Source of the DNA: Prevotella sp.
GTDB lineage: Bacteria > Bacteroidota > Bacteroidia > Bacteroidales > Dysgonomonadaceae
DNA length: 18,789 bases
Assembly (NCBI GenBank): GCA_031260865.1
Contig: JAISKQ010000041.1
Location: 1 to 18,789, forward strand
Direction of reading: 5' to 3'
The notes under the pieces were generated by a model. That model was not told the DNA's origin, ran no database searches, and saw only the letters and a list, made by a program, of their open reading frames with translations. This document shows positions 1 through 8,717 of this stretch, one piece after another (the first letter of the stretch is position 1; every line of letters starts with the position of its first letter). Made by a program: the position numbers and the translations under genes.

Positions 1-462
1 ATAGCCTTAGTGGCGCACGACCACCGCAAAGCGGACATGATAGAATGGTGTTTTTACAATTCCGATTTTTTATCGGAACAACATTTGGTTTGTACCGGAA
101 CAACAGGGACATTGATACAGGAAGCTTTTAAAGAAAAGGATATCAAACTTGAAATTACCCGTATGAATTCAGGACCATTGGGCGGCGACGCCGAAATAGC
201 GGCGATGGTGGTACGTCACGAAATAGATTTAGCTATCTTCCTGATAGACGACCTTAACCCTCAACCTCACGAAGCGGATATTATGATGTTGCTGCGCCAG
301 TGCCGCGTGCATAATGTGCCTATCGCATGTAATCGCTACAGCGCCGATCTGATGATAACAAGCACATTATGGGATGATGAAAATTATACGCCTACTCGCC
401 CGAGATATGAAGATTTTGACCGGGCTAAATTCGACGCTAACTTTCGTCGGTTGAAAGACTAA
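1..462 (+). CDS. mgsA: Methylglyoxal synthase, 5' end outside window
   Basis: Converts dihydroxyacetone phosphate to methylglyoxal and phosphate in the cytoplasm, a bypass of lower glycolysis under phosphate limitation. The reading frame is open from base 1 and reads IALVAHDH before the first possible internal start (GTG at 10). By my recall of the E. coli enzyme this segment corresponds to residues 14-21, so about 13 N-terminal residues lie upstream of the window and the GTG is not the start. Seen family features, in window codons: AHDHRK (5-10, phosphate-binding His and Lys), GTTGT (33-37), SGPLGGD (catalytic Asp) and PHEAD (conserved His and Asp). The C-terminus is complete and is followed by a hairpin terminator. 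Assignment is firm; only the start is unknown. Confidence 0.95.
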   Translation: MALVAHDHRKADMIEWCFYNSDFLSEQHLVCTGTTGTLIQEAFKEKDIKLEITRMNSGPLGGDAEIAAMVVRHEIDLAIFLIDDLNPQPHEADIMMLLRQCRVHNVPIACNRYSADLMITSTLWDDENYTPTRPRYEDFDRAKFDANFRRLKD

Positions 463-485
463 AAAACTGTTTAACTTTTATAAGT

Positions 486-521
486 ATCCTTCTTTGAGCT
501 ATTTCGGGAAGGATTTCTTTT
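486..521 (+). terminator. Rho-independent-like terminator after mgsA
   Basis: ATCCTTC (486-492) and GAAGGAT (508-514) can form a 7-bp stem with a 15-nt loop, followed by a T-rich stretch (TTCTTTT). It starts 24 bp after the mgsA stop and lies between mgsA and the convergent aroC. Confidence 0.6.
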
Positions 522-561
522 GCTCTTTACGTGTCGGTTTAGCGGTTTAAATCGTGCGATT

Positions 562-1638
562 TTACACAAAAGCCTGATTTATTTTACTTAACAGGTAATA
601 ATCCAAAATTGTCATGGCAGCCATCGCTTCCACCACAGGCACAGCCCGGGGCAGGACACAAGGGTCATGGCGACCACGCGCTTTCAGAGCTGTGTATTCG
701 CCGTGCGTGTTTATCGTGTCCTGACGCATAAGGATAGTTGCCACAGGCTTGAACGCCACACGGAAGTATATGTCCTGACCGTTTGAAATACCGCCTTGAA
801 TACCGCCTGAGTGATTGGTACGGGCGCTCACCTTGCCGTTATCGTTGTAGAACACATCGTTCACTTCCGAACCACGCCGACTCACATCGAACCCATCGCC
901 ATATTCAAAGCCTTTTGCCGCGTTTATCCCGAGCATGGCGTCGCCCAATGCCGCGTGCAGTTTATTAAACACAGGCTCGCCCAACCCAACGGGAGTTCCT
1001 TTTACAACACAGGTGACCACTCCGCCGATTGTATCTCCTTTCGATTTGATTTCTTCGATAAACTCAATCATCTCCGCCGCTTTTTCCGGATCGGGACAAC
1101 GCACCGGCGTTGACTCTATCAACGAAAGGTCATAATCGGTGTATGGCTTATCCAGCCCTATATGCCCAACCCGCGAGGTATAAGCGACCACTTCTATATT
1201 TAATTGGTTAAGCGCGAGTTTAGCCAAAGCTCCTCCCACGCAACGGGCGATTGTTTCCCGTGCCGAAGACCGACCTCCTCCCCGATGATCCCTGATTCCA
1301 TACTTCTGTGTATAAGTGTAATCGGCGTGCGAGGGACGGTAGATATCTTTCAGGTTATCATAGTCTGATGAATGCTGATTGGCGTTGCGGATAATAAAAC
1401 CGATAGGAGTACCGGTTGTTTTTCCTTCGTATATACCGGACAAAAGTTCAACTTCATCGGCTTCTTCGCGGGGGGTTGTAATATTTGATTGCCCGGGTCG
1501 CCGCCTATTCAATTCATTCTGAATAAATTCCATATCAACCCTTATCCCCGCCGGGCATCCGTCTATTACTCCGCCTATAGCCGCGCCATGCGATTCTCCA
1601 TAAGAAGTAAGCCTGTATATATTACCAAATGTATTCAT
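562..1638 (-). CDS. aroC: Chorismate synthase
   Basis: Catalyses the last shikimate-pathway step, 5-enolpyruvylshikimate-3-phosphate to chorismate, using reduced FMN; cytoplasmic, homotetrameric in the known family. The 358-residue length is normal. Visible signatures: GESHG (residues 14-18), RRRPGQ (45-50), RPSHADYTY (101-109), [10 protein letters not shown] (120-129) and the C-terminal [18 protein letters not shown] block. The ATG at 1638 gives the canonical MNTFGN start. It is convergent with mgsA, and lies 108 bp downstream of the lipoprotein gene on the same strand with a dispersed repeat between them. I see no strong TAnnTTTG promoter directly upstream, so it may be read from the lipoprotein promoter or from a weak one. 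Confidence 0.97.
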   Translation of the reverse strand: MNTFGNIYRLTSYGESHGAAIGGVIDGCPAGIRVDMEFIQNELNRRRPGQSNITTPREEADEVELLSGIYEGKTTGTPIGFIIRNANQHSSDYDNLKDIYRPSHADYTYTQKYGIRDHRGGGRSSARETIARCVGGALAKLALNQLNIEVVAYTSRVGHIGLDKPYTDYDLSLIESTPVRCPDPEKAAEMIEFIEEIKSKGDTIGGVVTCVVKGTPVGLGEPVFNKLHAALGDAMLGINAAKGFEYGDGFDVSRRGSEVNDVFYNDNGKVSARTNHSGGIQGGISNGQDIYFRVAFKPVATILMRQDTINTHGEYTALKARGRHDPCVLPRAVPVVEAMAAMTILDYYLLSKINQAFV

Positions 1639-1680
1639 CTGTGATTTTGTTGATCTTTAGTTACGAGTTACAAGTTACAA

Positions 1681-1719
1681 GAGTTCCGGCATGTTAGTAA
1701 ACTTGAACTCTAATAAACT
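1681..1719. repeat. 39-bp dispersed palindromic repeat, diverged copy
   Basis: This intergenic stretch between aroC and the lipoprotein gene matches the 39-bp units at 16063, 16437 and 16688 with a few substitutions (CCGGCATGTTAG instead of CTAGCATGCTAG; AATAAACT instead of AGTAAACT). It is preceded by GTTACAA-type words at about 1661-1680, like the linker words before the other copies. Its presence 14 kb from the others shows that the repeat is dispersed. Confidence 0.75.
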
Positions 1720-1746
1720 AACGGACTGTTTACGAATGACTACCGT

Positions 1747-2100
1747 TCACGGGTTCACCGATTTATCGCCCATTCTCAGCACCTTGAGGTCTTTGTCGAA
1801 ATAACAATTTATTGTATCATTGATATTGTATATCCTGTAGCTATCGACATACGCCCACGTCCCTTGCATATAAATTTTGCATACATACTCTTCTTTCGGA
1901 TCGGAACGCTTGTCTTCCGGTATTTTCTCGTAAGAAACCGGCTGCAAATATTCAATCTTGGTAATCGTATTGTTATCAATATCCCTGTACTTGATATGTT
2001 GTTTAACTAATTCGCCCATTTTATCAAGCTTATACTGATTGCCTAAACTACAAGATGATAAACATAATATGGTGATTACGAATAAGATATATTTTTTCAT
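1747..2100 (-). CDS. Small predicted lipoprotein of unknown function
   Basis: A 117-residue protein with a typical type II signal: MKK, a hydrophobic core (YILFVITILCL), then the lipobox LSSC with the acylated Cys at residue 17. The mature part (about 100 residues) is charged and has no family I recognise; it has short beta-like stretches (EYVCKIYMQGTWAYVDSYRIY) and a second cysteine in that stretch. Likely anchored in the inner or outer membrane. The start is supported by a consensus-like promoter 23-53 bp upstream. It reads toward aroC, 108 bp away. Real gene very likely; function unknown. Confidence 0.8.
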   Translation of the reverse strand: MKKYILFVITILCLSSCSLGNQYKLDKMGELVKQHIKYRDIDNNTITKIEYLQPVSYEKIPEDKRSDPKEEYVCKIYMQGTWAYVDSYRIYNINDTINCYFDKDLKVLRMGDKSVNP

Positions 2101-2122
2101 GTCGTTTAATTTTTAAATTACT

Positions 2123-2153
2123 CAAATTTACGAAACCAAGTCATAGAAACAAA
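2123..2153 (-). promoter_or_regulatory. Bacteroides-type promoter of the lipoprotein gene
   Basis: On the minus strand TTTG (2150-2153) is followed after 19 bp by TAAATTTG (2123-2130), a full match to the -33/-7 consensus TTTG-N19-21-TAnnTTTG. Transcription would start near 2116, about 15 nt before the ATG at 2100. Confidence 0.75.
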
Positions 2154-2336
2154 TAATATTGAATGTTATTCTGTAAAATTATTTTATAACGGCTATTTTC
2201 TTTATTATTAATTTTGTAATTGAATTTTTGTTACTAATTTAGCATTTCATGCGCAAATAGCTAAAGCCTGTTTGTTAATGACAGGCAAATTCCGGAACGT
2301 GACTTTTAAATTTATCCGATTAATACAAGATTAATA

Positions 2337-2344
2337 TAACTTTG
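2337..2344 (+). promoter_or_regulatory. Putative -7 box for the M16 protease gene
   Basis: TAACTTTG matches TAnnTTTG and lies 42 bp before the ATG at 2387. I see no good TTTG about 20 bp upstream, so the -33 part is weak. The leader before the ATG is A/T-rich without a Shine-Dalgarno sequence. Confidence 0.5.
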
Positions 2345-2386
2345 AACACATGAAAAAACAGAAACCATTTTAATTTTTTATAAAAT

Positions 2387-5191
2387 ATGAGGAAATCTAT
2401 AATTATTATTGCTCTACTTGCCATAGCAGGCTTTGTTGGAGCGCAAACCATGGAGAAATTGCCTGTCGATCCACAGGTGAGGTATGGTAAGTTGGATAAC
2501 GGGCTGACCTATTACATCAGACACAATAGTTATCCTGAAAAACGGGCTGACTTCTATATCGCGCAACGGGTAGGTTCTATGCAGGAAGAAGACGATCAGG
2601 CAGGATTGGCTCATTTTCTTGAACACACGGCATTTAACGGATCAAAAAACTTTCCGGGAAAGAAAACAATGCTCAACTACTTGGAATCTATCGGCGTGAA
2701 ATTCGGTGCGAATGTAAATGCTTATACTTCATTTGATGAAACCGTTTATAACCTGAGCGACGTTCCGGTTGTCCGGGACGCGATACTTGATTCTTGTATA
2801 TTAATTTTACATGATTGGTCAAGCTTTATCTCCTTAAAAGACGAACAGATCGATGAAGAAAGATTTGTTATTAAGGAAGAATGGCGTACACGAAGCGGAG
2901 CGCAATACCGTATTTGGGATAAACAGTTACCTATTATCTTCAAAGGCAGTAAATACGCGGATCGTATGCCTATCGGTAAAATGGAAATCGTGGAAAATTT
3001 CCCATATCAAACCCTTAGAGACTATTACCATAAATGGTACAGACCTGATTTACAGGGGATAATAATTGTGGGTGATTTTGATGTCGATCAGGTGGAAGCT
3101 AAGGTTAAAGCCTTGTTCGCCGACATCTCTAAACCTGTAAACCCTGCGGAAAGAGTATATTTCCCTGTTCCTGATAATGATGAGCCTATTGTTTCCATCG
3201 TTACCGATCCGGAAGCTGTGAGAACTCAGGTTACTCTTTATATAAAACATGACGTTATACCGGCGGAAGTGAAACAAACTCAAGCAGGATTGGTTATCAG
3301 CGGCATTAAAGCGCTTGCCACAAGCATGTTGTCGGATCGCTTAGACGAGATTGCCCAAAAGTCCGAATCTCCTTTTGTAGGTTCTTACGCTTATGACGGC
3401 GAATTTTTTGTTTCCAAGACAAAAGACGCGTGGACTACGGTCGCTCTCAGCAAAGAAGGCAAAGTCGCCGAATCATTGGCCAGCCTGATAAGAGAAAATG
3501 AACGTATCAAAAGATTCGGGTTCACCGACGCCGAAGTGGAACGTGCTAAATCCTCATTGCTGGAACAATATGAAAAAATGTATAACAACAGGAACAAAAC
3601 ATTGAATAATAGATATGTTCAAGAATACGTGAATAGTTTTACCAATGACGAAGCTGTACCCGGAATCGAATATGAATATAACTTTATCAAACAATTTGCT
3701 CCGATGATTAATGCCCAAGCTATAAATGGCATTATCAAACAACTTTTGGGAGACAAAAATATCATTATCTCGGTGACCGGTCCCGAAAAGGAAGGTCTTG
3801 CGTATCCTACCGCCGATGATTTGCTGAACGTATTCAAAACTGTGGAAGCGGAAGATATCACAGCTTACGCTGAAACAGTATCCAACGAACCGCTTATCAC
3901 CCAATTACCAGAAGCCGGTTCTGTCGTTAAAACAGAAAAAGACGACAAGTTAGGAACTACTATATGGACGCTGTCCAATGGTATAAAAGTAGTTATCAAG
4001 AATACGAACTTCAAAGACGATGAAATCTTAATGTCTTCTATGGCTTATGGCGGAACTTCTATTATAGCCGACGCGGATATTTTTAACGCGGGCTTGGCTT
4101 CTATGGTTCCTTCGGTAGGCGGCGTAGGTAACTTCAGTTCTACTGACCTGAAAAAAGCCTTGGCGGGAAAATCAGCGAATGTATATAACAATATCGGCAC
4201 CTATACGCAAGGGCTGAATGGTTCGTCCACCATAAAGGACTTGGAAACGTTGCTTCAACTTACATATCTTTATTTCACCGCTCCACGTAAAGATGAAGGA
4301 GCGTATTCCAATATCGCGGAACTGATAAAGAATCAGTTGAAGAATATGAAGACCGAACCTTCTTTCATACTGAATATCAACAGAACCAAAGCAATGTACG
4401 GCGACAACCCTCGTATGCAGGTTATGACGGCGGAAGACGCTGAAAAACTAAACTACGACCGTATCATCGAAATCTATAAGGAAATCTATGCTAATCCGGG
4501 ATCGTTTGTGTTCAACTTTGTGGGCACAGTTGACGAAGGCGCTTTGAAACCGCTGGTAGAACAATATCTGGCGTCTCTTCCATCCGGAAATAAAGACGCT
4601 AAATATAACAATGTGGATACGAATATACGGAAAGGACATATCGATAATATATTCGAACAGGAAATGAAAACTCCTAAAACGACTGCCTTTGAATTGTATA
4701 GCGGAACATTGAAATATGAACAAAAGAATCAGATTGCTTTATCTGCCTTGAAACAGGTTCTGGATATTGTGTATGTACGCACGATAAGAGAAGAAGCAGG
4801 AGGTACTTACGGAGTGGGTGTGCGCACAGGCATCAGCCGTATTCCGGAAGGACAGACTACATTACAGATGTCATTTGACACCGACCCTGAGCGAGTAGCG
4901 ACTATAACTCCTATTATCAGCCGTGAAATCATCAAAATCGCGGAAAACGGACCTGAAGACGCCGATTTCCAGAAGGTAAAAGAGTATATGGTTAAGAAAT
5001 TCCAGGAAGATGAAAAGCAAAATGGCTACTGGTTAAGTATCCTTGGTTCTAATTATTTCTATGGAGATGATAATCATTCCAATTACCTGTCAACAGTAAA
5101 CGCCTTGACGAAAGATGACGTTAAAGCGTTGACAAAACAATTGGTATCTCAGGATAATTTTATTGAAGTGATAATGAATCCGAAGAAATAA
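2387..5191 (+). CDS. Secreted M16 family zinc metalloprotease (two-module, PqqL-like)
   Basis: A 934-residue exported protease. Residues 1-20 form a signal peptide (MRKS, hydrophobic core, ending VGAQ). The first M16 module holds the inverted zinc motif HFLEH at residues 76-80 (two His ligands, Glu catalytic base); further acidic residues that could supply the third ligand lie in the DEERF-VIKEEW segment (about 156-166). A middle M16_C-type domain follows at about 190-390. The second half (about 520-930) repeats the fold without HxxEH, as in pitrilysin-type proteins with one active and one inactive module, and contains the conserved REEAGGTYGVGV block. Family members degrade peptides; the natural substrate here is unknown. 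It is monocistronic: divergent from the lipoprotein gene and closed by a strong terminator. Confidence 0.93.
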   Translation: MRKSIIIIALLAIAGFVGAQTMEKLPVDPQVRYGKLDNGLTYYIRHNSYPEKRADFYIAQRVGSMQEEDDQAGLAHFLEHTAFNGSKNFPGKKTMLNYLESIGVKFGANVNAYTSFDETVYNLSDVPVVRDAILDSCILILHDWSSFISLKDEQIDEERFVIKEEWRTRSGAQYRIWDKQLPIIFKGSKYADRMPIGKMEIVENFPYQTLRDYYHKWYRPDLQGIIIVGDFDVDQVEAKVKALFADISKPVNPAERVYFPVPDNDEPIVSIVTDPEAVRTQVTLYIKHDVIPAEVKQTQAGLVISGIKALATSMLSDRLDEIAQKSESPFVGSYAYDGEFFVSKTKDAWTTVALSKEGKVAESLASLIRENERIKRFGFTDAEVERAKSSLLEQYEKMYNNRNKTLNNRYVQEYVNSFTNDEAVPGIEYEYNFIKQFAPMINAQAINGIIKQLLGDKNIIISVTGPEKEGLAYPTADDLLNVFKTVEAEDITAYAETVSNEPLITQLPEAGSVVKTEKDDKLGTTIWTLSNGIKVVIKNTNFKDDEILMSSMAYGGTSIIADADIFNAGLASMVPSVGGVGNFSSTDLKKALAGKSANVYNNIGTYTQGLNGSSTIKDLETLLQLTYLYFTAPRKDEGAYSNIAELIKNQLKNMKTEPSFILNINRTKAMYGDNPRMQVMTAEDAEKLNYDRIIEIYKEIYANPGSFVFNFVGTVDEGALKPLVEQYLASLPSGNKDAKYNNVDTNIRKGHIDNIFEQEMKTPKTTAFELYSGTLKYEQKNQIALSALKQVLDIVYVRTIREEAGGTYGVGVRTGISRIPEGQTTLQMSFDTDPERVATITPIISREIIKIAENGPEDADFQKVKEYMVKKFQEDEKQNGYWLSILGSNYFYGDDNHSNYLSTVNALTKDDVKALTKQLVSQDNFIEVIMNPKK

Positions 5192-5216
5192 GAAATTATT
5201 TAATCGATAATAAGTG

Positions 5217-5255
5217 GAGGGTTGTTCATGAAAATTGAACAACCCTCTTTTATTT
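5217..5255 (+). terminator. Strong intrinsic terminator after the M16 protease gene
   Basis: GAGGGTTGTTC (5217-5227) pairs perfectly with GAACAACCCTC (5237-5247), an 11-bp stem with a 9-nt loop, followed directly by TTTTATTTTT. It lies 25 bp after the stop codon. Confidence 0.92.
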
Positions 5256-5340
5256 TTCAGATAATCACTATATTTATTCTGTTTCCGCTTATAATTTCTT
5301 ATTTTCGTGAATATTAAAAATGTTAATCAAAATATACCTT

Positions 5341-7326
5341 ATGAAGCGCTTATCTATTCTATTCAGTCTCTCATTCTTTCTTTGTATGAATATAGTGAGC
5401 CAAAACCGTTGGTCTCTGACTGCCGATGGAGGTCTTTCGTGGTTGGTGAAAAATAATGACATCCATACCGACCATATAGAAATGAGCGGCAAACAGGTAT
5501 CTGTGATTTTAACCTACGGAACCGATACGGAAGGAAAATTAATCAGTGAAAAGCGGCTTGTATTTCCTATGCTCCGAACAATACCCAATGATACGCATGC
5601 CAGTTTATCGTATCATTTCGGCGCGGATGCCTGCCCTGTTATCAAGATGAACGGAAGAACCGTGACGGAAGTTCCTAAGTCATTTTATCTGAAAGGTATA
5701 TGGAAATCAGCGTCGGATATAGGAAATCATTCCGTTTTGGAAAGAGAATTAACGCCATCAGTGGATAAACCGTATGTTATAGAGATGTTTACACTAAAAA
5801 ATAATGGAGATGAAAATATCAAAGTCGATATTGAAAACCTGACAAAAATTTCATCTACCCACACAGAAAACGGCGTGTATGGCGTGTATGAAATCAAAGC
5901 CGAAACGTTGAATAGTGGAATATATACCGTTTCACCGAATCAAACGATCTCTTTTTCCATTGTATATTCAGCCCGAAAACGATCAAGCCCTTCATTTTCA
6001 AATATTGATGTTAATACGGAAATAAAACAACGCGAGAAGTTTGTAAATCAAATGTTTGAAGGTGTACGGTTTATCAGTCCCGATTCTGTTCTGAACAGGA
6101 TGTTCGATTTTGCCAAAATACGCGCGATGGAAAGCATCTTCGAAACAAAAGGCGGCTTGGTACATTGTCCCGGAGGCGGCGCCTATTATGCCGCGATATG
6201 GGCGAACGACCAGGCGGAATATGCCAATCCGTTCTTTGCTTATACAGGATACGACACCGCTGTAGAGAGTGCTATGACCTCTTGGCGATGGTTTGCGAAA
6301 TACATGAATCCGCGCTATACCCCCATCCCAAGTTCTATTATAGCCGAGGGGGACAGCTATTGGAATGGAGCCGGAGACCGGGGAGATCAGGCGATGATCG
6401 CGTATGGGGCGGCACGTTTTGCATTAGCCTTAGGCGACAAAGAAAAGGCTAAAGAAATATGGCCTTTAATCGAATGGTGTTTAGAATACTGTAAACGAAA
6501 GCTGGATAAAAACGGCGTAGTAGCATCGGATAGTGATGAACTGGAAGGTCGGTTTCCGGCCGGAAAGGCAAATCTATGCACTTCATCCCTATTCTATGAC
6601 GCGTTAATATCCGCGGTCTATTTAGGCAAAGCTTTGGGCATCCCCGATAAACAATTAAATGGCTATAAGACATTAGCCGATCGGGTTCACAGCAATATCA
6701 ACGCGTTTTTTGGCGTTGAGGTACAAGGGTTCGAGACATATCGTTATTACGAAGCGAATGATATATTGCGCTCGTGGATATGTATCCCTTTGACTGTTGA
6801 TATATTCGAACGCGCCAAAGGAACAGTCGATGCTCTATTCTCTCCTCTCCTGTGGACAGAGAACGGCTTACTGACCGCGGCAGGAGACAAAACCTTTTGG
6901 GATCGTTCCACATTATACGGACTGAGAGGAGCATTCGCGGCAGGCGCAACCCGGAAAGCATTACCTTATTTTACGGATTATTCCTATAAACGGCTACTTG
7001 GAGAACATGTTCCGTATGCTGTGGAAGCCTGGCCTGAAGGAAACCAAAGGCATCTGTCCGCTGAAAGCGCCCTCTATTGTAGAGTTGTGACTGAAGGATT
7101 ATTCGGATTCAGACCAACAGGATTTAATAGTTTTACCATCACGCCTCAATTACCGGACGACTGGGATCAGATGATGCTAAAGAATATAATTATCAGTGGA
7201 GGGAAGTCCGTAAACATACATGTTCAGTCCGTACCCAAAGGTATAAACACCGATATATATGTAAATGGCAGGTTAACCAAGTCGTCAATCACCAAGAACG
7301 GTCAAAAAATAAATGTGGCGATCTAA
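5341..7326 (+). CDS. Secreted six-hairpin (alpha/alpha) glycosidase-like protein
   Basis: A 661-residue protein from the ATG at 5341; an ATG 21 bp upstream is in frame, but MKRLSILF gives the cleaner signal peptide (cleavage near VSQ, residue 21). Residues about 22-225 look like an N-terminal beta-sandwich; about 245-590 look like an alpha/alpha toroid catalytic domain with aromatic and acidic motifs: AIWANDQAE (W287, D290, E293), EGDSYWNGAGDRGDQ (336-350), SDSDELEGR (396-403) and EAWPEG (562-567). The tail (GFRPTGF onward) resembles the C-terminal beta domain of GH78- or GH65-like enzymes. It probably cleaves a glycoside outside the cytoplasm; I cannot assign a GH family or say which acids are catalytic. 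It stands alone between a terminator and the porin-like gene. Confidence 0.75.
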   Translation: MKRLSILFSLSFFLCMNIVSQNRWSLTADGGLSWLVKNNDIHTDHIEMSGKQVSVILTYGTDTEGKLISEKRLVFPMLRTIPNDTHASLSYHFGADACPVIKMNGRTVTEVPKSFYLKGIWKSASDIGNHSVLERELTPSVDKPYVIEMFTLKNNGDENIKVDIENLTKISSTHTENGVYGVYEIKAETLNSGIYTVSPNQTISFSIVYSARKRSSPSFSNIDVNTEIKQREKFVNQMFEGVRFISPDSVLNRMFDFAKIRAMESIFETKGGLVHCPGGGAYYAAIWANDQAEYANPFFAYTGYDTAVESAMTSWRWFAKYMNPRYTPIPSSIIAEGDSYWNGAGDRGDQAMIAYGAARFALALGDKEKAKEIWPLIEWCLEYCKRKLDKNGVVASDSDELEGRFPAGKANLCTSSLFYDALISAVYLGKALGIPDKQLNGYKTLADRVHSNINAFFGVEVQGFETYRYYEANDILRSWICIPLTVDIFERAKGTVDALFSPLLWTENGLLTAAGDKTFWDRSTLYGLRGAFAAGATRKALPYFTDYSYKRLLGEHVPYAVEAWPEGNQRHLSAESALYCRVVTEGLFGFRPTGFNSFTITPQLPDDWDQMMLKNIIISGGKSVNIHVQSVPKGINTDIYVNGRLTKSSITKNGQKINVAI

Positions 7327-7404
7327 GAAAACATATCATCTTTCAGTAACAGTTTCTTAACAAAACCTTAAAAAGTCTGTGCGTCTGTTTCTAATATTTA
7401 CATT

Positions 7405-7412
7405 TTACTTTG
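7405..7412 (+). promoter_or_regulatory. Weak putative -7 box for the porin-like gene
   Basis: TTACTTTG differs from TAnnTTTG at one position and lies 31 bp before the ATG at 7444. No convincing -33 element is seen. Confidence 0.3.
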
Positions 7413-7443
7413 TGTTTAAATTTAATAACACAATGATGTAATT

Positions 7444-8469
7444 ATGAAACAGTTTAGTTTAGTTTTTTTTATAGCCGTAATGTTTAGTTCAAATTCTTCT
7501 TTTGCTCAGGATTCATTGGCTTTCAAGCCATCCGGAAAAATGATAATAAGGAGTTTCCTTGATTACAGCACGGGATTCGGGAATGTTAATGATAAGCGAG
7601 GATTCGATATGACAAGGGCTTTCCTTGGATATAATTATAAATTTAGTCGAACGCTGCAAGGACAGGTGATAATAGACGGAGCTTCGGGCAAAACAGCCGC
7701 CGACGGTTTGGAGGTGTATGTGCGGAATGCTTTTGTCAACTGGAATGACAAAGGATTTAATGTAAATGTGGGATTGACAGGCTCATTGCAGTTTAGCACA
7801 CAAGAGAGCTATTGGATGCACCGTTATGTGATGAAATCGTTTCAGGATCTGAATGGCATGGCGCCGAGCGTGGATATGGGCGTGACAGCGGAATACGCCT
7901 TCAGTCCGTATATATCCGCGGATTTGAGTATCACAAACGGAGAAGGATATAAAAAGATAAAGAAAGACAAAAATATGCGTTATGCGGCGGGGATTAGCCT
8001 GCGACCTCTAAAAAACACAATATTCCGTATATACGCGGATGTGTATAACGACGATGAGAAACAACGAGACGCTTTGCCCGAAGGGATTACGGATGTGAAA
8101 TATAAAAATCAATATACCTTGTCTTTATTTGCCGGATACCAAAATCAACAAATATCGTTTGGGGCGGAATACAACCGTGTTTACAACAAGGGTTTTATTG
8201 AAAAGAAGGATTATTACGGATATTCATTTTACGCGTCTGCCAAGCTGACGTCCAAGTGGAGAGCCTTTGCCCGTTACGATTTAACGGACTCGTCAGAACC
8301 CGCCGCTTTTACTTCGCCTTGGAATAAGCAGGATGGGCAACTTATCGTAGCCGGCGTGGAATTTAAACCTTTGAAACAATTGAAAATTGCTCCTAACTTT
8401 CGCAACATAAATGCGGACAGGGCGAAAGCAGAGCAATATCTGTTTATAAACGTTGAATTTAATTTGTAG
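7444..8469 (+). CDS. Porin-like outer-membrane beta-barrel protein
   Basis: A 341-residue exported protein: signal peptide at residues 1-21 (MKQFSLVFFIAVMF, ending SFA before Q). The mature part is a run of amphipathic beta-strands with alternating hydrophobic and polar residues, aromatic girdles and turn-rich loops, ending in LFINVEFNL, a typical barrel C-terminus. The pattern resembles phosphate-selective porin O/P or general porin families of Bacteroidota; no ligand can be read from the sequence. It probably forms a diffusion channel in the outer membrane. It lies 117 bp after the glycosidase gene without a clear terminator, so partial co-transcription is possible, and 248 bp before the TonB receptor gene, which has its own promoter. 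Confidence 0.75.
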   Translation: MKQFSLVFFIAVMFSSNSSFAQDSLAFKPSGKMIIRSFLDYSTGFGNVNDKRGFDMTRAFLGYNYKFSRTLQGQVIIDGASGKTAADGLEVYVRNAFVNWNDKGFNVNVGLTGSLQFSTQESYWMHRYVMKSFQDLNGMAPSVDMGVTAEYAFSPYISADLSITNGEGYKKIKKDKNMRYAAGISLRPLKNTIFRIYADVYNDDEKQRDALPEGITDVKYKNQYTLSLFAGYQNQQISFGAEYNRVYNKGFIEKKDYYGYSFYASAKLTSKWRAFARYDLTDSSEPAAFTSPWNKQDGQLIVAGVEFKPLKQLKIAPNFRNINADRAKAEQYLFINVEFNL

Positions 8470-8618
8470 GCATAAACGAGCAATACAAAAGGAAATTTCG
8501 ATATATTATTCTAAAAAAGGAGTCTATATTTCAATAAAAGTTATTTGATTATTGGAGTATGTTAAGCCTAATAAAATGTTAATATTTACAGGTTTGTACT
8601 TGGAATACAAGGCAAAAT

Positions 8619-8636
8619 ATCACTACTTATAGTGAT
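8619..8636. promoter_or_regulatory. 18-bp palindrome, candidate operator upstream of the heme operon
   Basis: ATCACTA-CTTA-TAGTGAT is a perfect 7-bp inverted repeat with a 4-bp centre. It overlaps the first base of the putative -33 TTG of the receptor promoter, a position suited to a repressor. Which regulator would bind is not known. Confidence 0.5.
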
Positions 8637-8666
8637 TGACTGCTGTTTTTTGTTTCCTTACTTTTG
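8636..8666 (+). promoter_or_regulatory. Bacteroides-type promoter of the TonB receptor operon
   Basis: TTG (8636-8638) is followed after 20 bp by TACTTTTG (8659-8666), a full match to TAnnTTTG. The start point would be near 8673, giving a leader of about 45 nt before the ATG at 8718. Confidence 0.7.
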
Positions 8667-8717
8667 TCAATCAACTAAAAAACTGTAAATAACAACACTT
8701 TATAGACCTTATTAAAT

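Noticed and set aside
10..12. GTG at base 10 as the start of mgsA
   Set aside because: Conserved residues IAL precede it in frame and belong to the core of the family; the gene is cut by the window edge.
811..1135. Plus-strand open frames inside aroC
   Set aside because: They lie wholly within the strongly supported aroC gene on the other strand and their translations have no family character.
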